Origin: Opitutales bacterium
Lineage (GTDB): Bacteria; Verrucomicrobiota; Verrucomicrobiia; Opitutales; JABSRG01
Direction: 5' to 3'
NCBI GenBank assembly: GCA_028280845.1
Contig: JANQKZ010000019.1
Location: 159,357-223,356 of the forward strand
DNA: 64,000 nucleotides
Shown: piece after piece, positions 61,144 to 64,000 of the stretch
Position numbering within the stretch: position 1 is the stretch's first letter
Layout: every line of letters starts with the position of its first letter
Notes under the pieces: model-generated
Database searches by the model: none
What the model saw: only the letters and a program-made list of their open reading frames with translations
What the model was told of the DNA's origin: nothing
Translations under genes and position numbers: made by a program

Positions 61144-61242
61144 TCCACGGCTTCTGCTTACCCGCGTCAAAAACCTGTTAAGGGGGCATTTTTTTGGCCT
61201 AGAGGGGAATAGAGGACATTCAAATGAGCTCTATTTTTCCGA

Positions 61243-62082
61243 ATGAAATCACTAACCCGCGCCTTATCCCTACACCCTGTAGCCTGGAGCTATGCCCTTC
61301 TGGGAATCCTCCTGCTGGGTATCTTCCACACGACCACGGCTGCCCAATCCGCCGACCCCAATGCCTCGACCGTCGAGGACCTGTTGCGGGAATCGGGAGA
61401 GTTCACCACCTTCATCGACTTACTGGAATTGGCCGGCATGTCCGACATGCTGGACGGCTCGGATCGTTACACCTATCTGGTTCCCAACGATCAGGCCTTT
61501 GCGGCTTTGGGCAAAGAAACCCGAAAAATGATGCGAGAGCGCCAGAACCGCGATACCCTTCGCCAGTGGCTGGAGCTCCATACCATTCGCGGAGTGATCA
61601 ATACGGAAGCCCTGGCGAAAAAGGGGGAAATCCGGTCCATGCACGGCGATATGCTGGCCTATGATAGCAGCTCCAAATCGGGCATGATTAATGGGGTTGA
61701 AATCATGCGCGCCGACCTCTCCGCCAGCAACGGCATGATCCATGAAATTGCCAATCTCCTTCCCCCCCGGGGCGTGGTTCGGCTCCAAACCATCGAGGAA
61801 ACCGTAGATCTCATGGCAGACGTCCCAACCATCCTGAACCGCGCCATCAGCCTTGGTGCACCCATTTACAATAACGGCAACCACGCCGCCTGCACTGCCA
61901 TTTATGAAGTCGCTGCCCTCGGGGTACTGAACCGTGTGAATGACCTTCCCAGGGAGGTGTGGGCCAAGCTTTACCACGCGATTGAGGTAGCCAAAGACCC
62001 AGCCATCGGACCCTCACAAAAGGCATGGACCCTGCGTCGCGCTATGGATGCCGCCATTGCTGCAACAAGCAAAACAGGTTAG
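61243..62082 (+). CDS. Secreted fasciclin (FAS1) domain protein
   Basis: A 279-residue exported protein: leader to about TTTAAQ, then one FAS1 domain at about 45-185 with EFTTFIDLLELAGMSDML, YTYLVPNDQAFAAL (H1 box), LRQWLELHTIRGVI and a terminal SNGMIHEIANLLPP (H2-like). FAS1 domains mediate adhesion or protein-protein contacts at the cell surface. The C-terminal 90 residues are helical and not part of FAS1 (LGAPIYNNGNHAACTAIYEVAALGVL); they resemble nothing I can name. Stand-alone gene converging on the DUF1573 gene. Confidence 0.85.
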   Translation: MKSLTRALSLHPVAWSYALLGILLLGIFHTTTAAQSADPNASTVEDLLRESGEFTTFIDLLELAGMSDMLDGSDRYTYLVPNDQAFAALGKETRKMMRERQNRDTLRQWLELHTIRGVINTEALAKKGEIRSMHGDMLAYDSSSKSGMINGVEIMRADLSASNGMIHEIANLLPPRGVVRLQTIEETVDLMADVPTILNRAISLGAPIYNNGNHAACTAIYEVAALGVLNRVNDLPREVWAKLYHAIEVAKDPAIGPSQKAWTLRRAMDAAIAATSKTG

Positions 62083-62089
62083 ATAGAAT

Positions 62090-62731
62090 CTAAAACCGTC
62101 GCAGGTAGAGCGGAATGGTTGTAAGCTCTCCACCGGCTTCCCGAGCCACGACCCGAACCGCCACATAGCGAGAGGGCGGTTGCTTCTCCGGAGTCACCTC
62201 AAAACGGTAGGCTTTTCCCGGGGTGATGACGCTCCAGTCCACGCTGTATCCCGTATCCGGCACATCCACCTTCACAATCTCGGCCGTAATGGCTTCATGA
62301 AATACAAGTATCGCGCTGTGCGGTTCCAAGGCCTCCTCGCGATTCCAGACCAGGATACGGGGCTCCAGGGTCCACTTGCGGGGAATCATGACTTCCAGAT
62401 GAAGGAGCGCGGACCCGGAACTCGTTACCACGGTTACCGTCTTCTTTTGCTCTCCCATGCGGGAACCGAATTCAAACTCGACTTCAATTATTCCCGTCTC
62501 GCCAACCGCATAATCGGTCTTTTCGGGCTTAGCCGAAGTACAGCCGCAGCTGGTCCGAATATCTAGAATCTCTATACCGCCGGAATCCACTACTTCAAAA
62601 GGGTATGTAACCCTGACCGATTCCTGGCCGAGTTCCGCCTTCAATTCCTGCCGGGTAGATTCAAATTGAAGGCCGGACCCATAAGAGGGAACGAACAAAA
62701 TCAGTAATAATGGAATCCACTCAAGCCGCAT
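62090..62731 (-). CDS. DUF1573 secreted protein
   Basis: 213 residues. Signal peptide MRLEWIPLLLILFVPSYGSG, then the DUF1573 Ig-like domain with VVDSGGIEILDIRTSCGCTSAKPEKTDYAVGETGIIEVEF; the SCGCT cysteines are the diagnostic motif. A second beta domain follows (WTLEPRILVWNREEALEPHSAILVF). The biochemical role of the family is unknown; members are periplasmic or surface proteins common in Bacteroidota and PVC bacteria. It starts 8 bp after the stop of the upstream TonB-like gene, so it is co-transcribed with it. Confidence 0.85.
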   Translation of the reverse strand: MRLEWIPLLLILFVPSYGSGLQFESTRQELKAELGQESVRVTYPFEVVDSGGIEILDIRTSCGCTSAKPEKTDYAVGETGIIEVEFEFGSRMGEQKKTVTVVTSSGSALLHLEVMIPRKWTLEPRILVWNREEALEPHSAILVFHEAITAEIVKVDVPDTGYSVDWSVITPGKAYRFEVTPEKQPPSRYVAVRVVAREAGGELTTIPLYLRRF

Positions 62732-62739
62732 CCTGCTCC

Positions 62740-63420
62740 TTAATTATCTGAAAAGGCAACTTCCAGGGTCGTCCAGGAAGCCACCGAATTACCACTCAAT
62801 TCCGCCGGATAGAAAGGGAAACTTTTCGCCAATTCCATAGCCGGAATACTCAACTCGCGGTGACTGGAACTCAGCAGATTGACGACTCTCACCTTTCCTT
62901 CCCGGTCAATCAATAAATCCAGCTGCACCTCCCCGGAAGAAATATAACCAACCAAGTGGGGAGGCACATTCAAAATCCGTGCTTCCTTCCACCGGGGAAG
63001 CTGATCCACCTGGTCGGGATTAAAAGCCTCGATCTCTGCGATTTCTGGTAGGGCGGCAATCTCTCCGACTGTATCCACGAGGCGATCATCCGAATAGCCC
63101 GCCTCAATGCTGGCGTCCAACTGCTCCACTTCGATAGCTGTGATTCCCCTGTCGGCGGAATCGATCTCGAGGACCGGGGCCACAGCAACCGGATCCGACA
63201 ACACGGGTTTGCTGTCTGGAAGAACAGGAGGAATATCCGGTTCAGGAATTTCAACATCCTCCGTTCTCACCGCTTTTTGGTCTGGTTGCCGCATGATTTT
63301 CAGAAAGGGAGAAAGAAAGAAGACACCCAACAGCATCAGCCCCGCCAGCATCAGAGGCCGGGCCAGCGAGACCCGCTTGGGTGGCTCCCGGAAATCTTCA
63401 TATTTAGGTGTCAGGCTCAC
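62740..63420 (-). CDS. TonB-family energy transducer-like protein
   Basis: The start is placed at GTG 63420 because the upstream in-frame ATGs at 63588 and 63519 fall before or in the terminator hairpin of the preceding gene. The product is about 226 residues: a short cytoplasmic N-terminus, one TM helix (RPLMLAGLMLLGVFFLSPFL), a Pro/Asp-rich periplasmic stretch (IPEPDIPPVLPDSKPVLS) and a TonB_C-like domain (GEVQLDLLIDREGKVRVVNLLSSSHRELSIPAMELAKSF). It would transmit inner-membrane energy to receptors such as the one at 23027. No exbB/exbD is visible in the window. Followed 8 bp later by the DUF1573 gene. Confidence 0.72.
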   Translation of the reverse strand: MSLTPKYEDFREPPKRVSLARPLMLAGLMLLGVFFLSPFLKIMRQPDQKAVRTEDVEIPEPDIPPVLPDSKPVLSDPVAVAPVLEIDSADRGITAIEVEQLDASIEAGYSDDRLVDTVGEIAALPEIAEIEAFNPDQVDQLPRWKEARILNVPPHLVGYISSGEVQLDLLIDREGKVRVVNLLSSSHRELSIPAMELAKSFPFYPAELSGNSVASWTTLEVAFSDN

Positions 63421-63500
63421 AGATGAAAAATAGAGACGATTGCCAGATCTTGAAGGAGACCTTCTCCCATGTCCATCCGTTCCATCAAGGCTGCCTATGG

Positions 63501-63531
63501 TAAAAAGGCTCGCCTGCATTCCAGGCGAGCC
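63501..63531 (-). terminator. Rho-independent terminator between the two TonB-like genes
   Basis: On the minus strand GGCTCGCCTG, 5-nt loop, CAGGCGAGCC, then TTTTTA. A perfect 10-bp stem starting 28 bp after the stop codon at 63560. Confidence 0.88.
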
Positions 63532-63559
63532 ACGTTCCTCCTTCCCAGCTGTCCCAGGT

Positions 63560-64000
63560 CTAATGCGGTCTGGCTCGGGGCAAACCAAAGCGAATAGGCA
63601 GGATATAGGTGGCGCGGACCGGCTTCTTGTCTTTCAGGGGTGCCTCAAAGACCGAGTTCTCCGCTGCCGTTATCGCCGAATCCACAAACCCGCGGTGAGA
63701 AGCGTGAAGCACCTCTATTACCCGGACCCTTCCTCGTTCGTTGATTAAAATCTTCAATTCTACGAAGCCCTCAATGTGCTCACGCTTCATCTCGTGGGGA
63801 TAAATCAACCGCCCCCGTTTGATGACTCCTGGAATCCTGTCCAACTGAGAAGTGTCAAAGGTTAGAATGCGCGGATCAGCCCCAAAGCCGGTCGGCACTC
63901 CCGCCTCACTTGGAAACGTGGGCTTCCCCGGCTCAATATGAACCGTAATCGAAGCCAACGGGGGATTCGTGGCAGGAAGGGGCTCCAGCGGAAGATCCGG
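63560..64000 (-). CDS. TonB-family protein, N-terminus cut by window edge
   Basis: The frame is open from the window edge (reading PDLPLEPLPATNPPLASITV) to a stop at 63560. A proline-rich periplasmic spacer leads to a TonB_C-like domain: GRLIYPHEMKREHIEGFVELKILINERGRVRVIEVLHASHRGFVDSAITAAENSVFEAP and YILPIRFGLP. The similarity in the RVRVIEVLHASHRGF segment to RVVNLLSSSHREL of the next gene suggests that the two are paralogues. The TM anchor must lie outside the window. The transcript ends at the terminator at 63501-63531. Confidence 0.75.
   Translation of the reverse strand, partial: PDLPLEPLPATNPPLASITVHIEPGKPTFPSEAGVPTGFGADPRILTFDTSQLDRIPGVIKRGRLIYPHEMKREHIEGFVELKILINERGRVRVIEVLHASHRGFVDSAITAAENSVFEAPLKDKKPVRATYILPIRFGLPRARPH

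Noticed and set aside
63421..63588. N-terminal extension of the TonB-like protein from ATG 63588
   Set aside because: It would translate through the terminator hairpin of the preceding gene and overlap its end; the GTG at 63420 gives a normal TonB topology.

Overview
The window looks like a chromosomal segment of a Gram-negative polysaccharide degrader from the Planctomycetota-Verrucomicrobiota superphylum, most likely a (marine) Verrucomicrobiota of the Opitutae type. The reasons are the very high density of formylglycine-type sulfatases (nine in about 47 kb), a DUF1080 lipoprotein, secreted metallophosphoesterases, Tat-exported Gfo/Idh/MocA oxidoreductases, a TIGR01782-type TonB-dependent receptor and moderately high GC. 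The taxonomic call is inference: there is no rRNA gene in the window.

Layout. 1-6.3 kb: an edge-truncated secreted G8/beta-helix protein (-), then a sulfatase plus GH106-type rhamnosidase pair (+). 6.3-8 kb: a RAYT (REP-associated transposase) pseudogene with flanking REP hairpins and a PIN/RHH toxin-antitoxin pair. 8-15 kb: a LamG-metallophosphoesterase, a beta-propeller protein, a DEAD-box helicase lying between two ~210-bp direct repeats, and a SASA-type acetylesterase. 15-21 kb: a LacI regulator divergent from a cytosolic sulfatase / sodium-solute symporter / TIM-barrel-like protein operon. 21-29 kb: a metallophosphoesterase and TonB receptor (-), divergent from a cytosolic sulfatase / MFS transporter operon. 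29-35 kb: a minus-strand operon DUF1080 - inositol oxygenase - three sulfatases. 35-47.5 kb: a metallophosphoesterase, sulfatase, MFS permease, two Gfo/Idh/MocA oxidoreductases, a second LacI regulator and a two-sulfatase operon. 47.7-57.7 kb: a signalling island (below). 57.8-64 kb: M3 oligopeptidase, a tandem pair of papain-like-fold secreted proteins, a fasciclin protein, a DUF1573 protein and two TonB-like proteins.

How it works together. The first 47 kb reads as a sulfated-glycan (and possibly inositol or uronate) catabolic region. A near-palindrome, TGTAACnGTTACA, recurs at ten places, nearly all upstream of sulfatase, receptor, oxidoreductase and lacI genes. The two LacI regulators have almost the same recognition helix, so a shared local regulon is likely.

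The most unusual part is the signalling island. One operon encodes a LuxD-like acyl hydrolase fused to a SAM methyltransferase, a multi-TM sensor kinase and a receiver-like protein with Glu at the phospho-acceptor position. A divergent operon encodes a GAF/PAS kinase, a FadL-type outer-membrane fatty-acid channel and a receiver-kinase hybrid. The arrangement resembles in logic the Phc (3-hydroxy fatty acid methyl ester) quorum-sensing system, but with a different synthase; I propose it as a candidate new fatty-acyl signalling system. No tRNA, rRNA or CRISPR array was seen.
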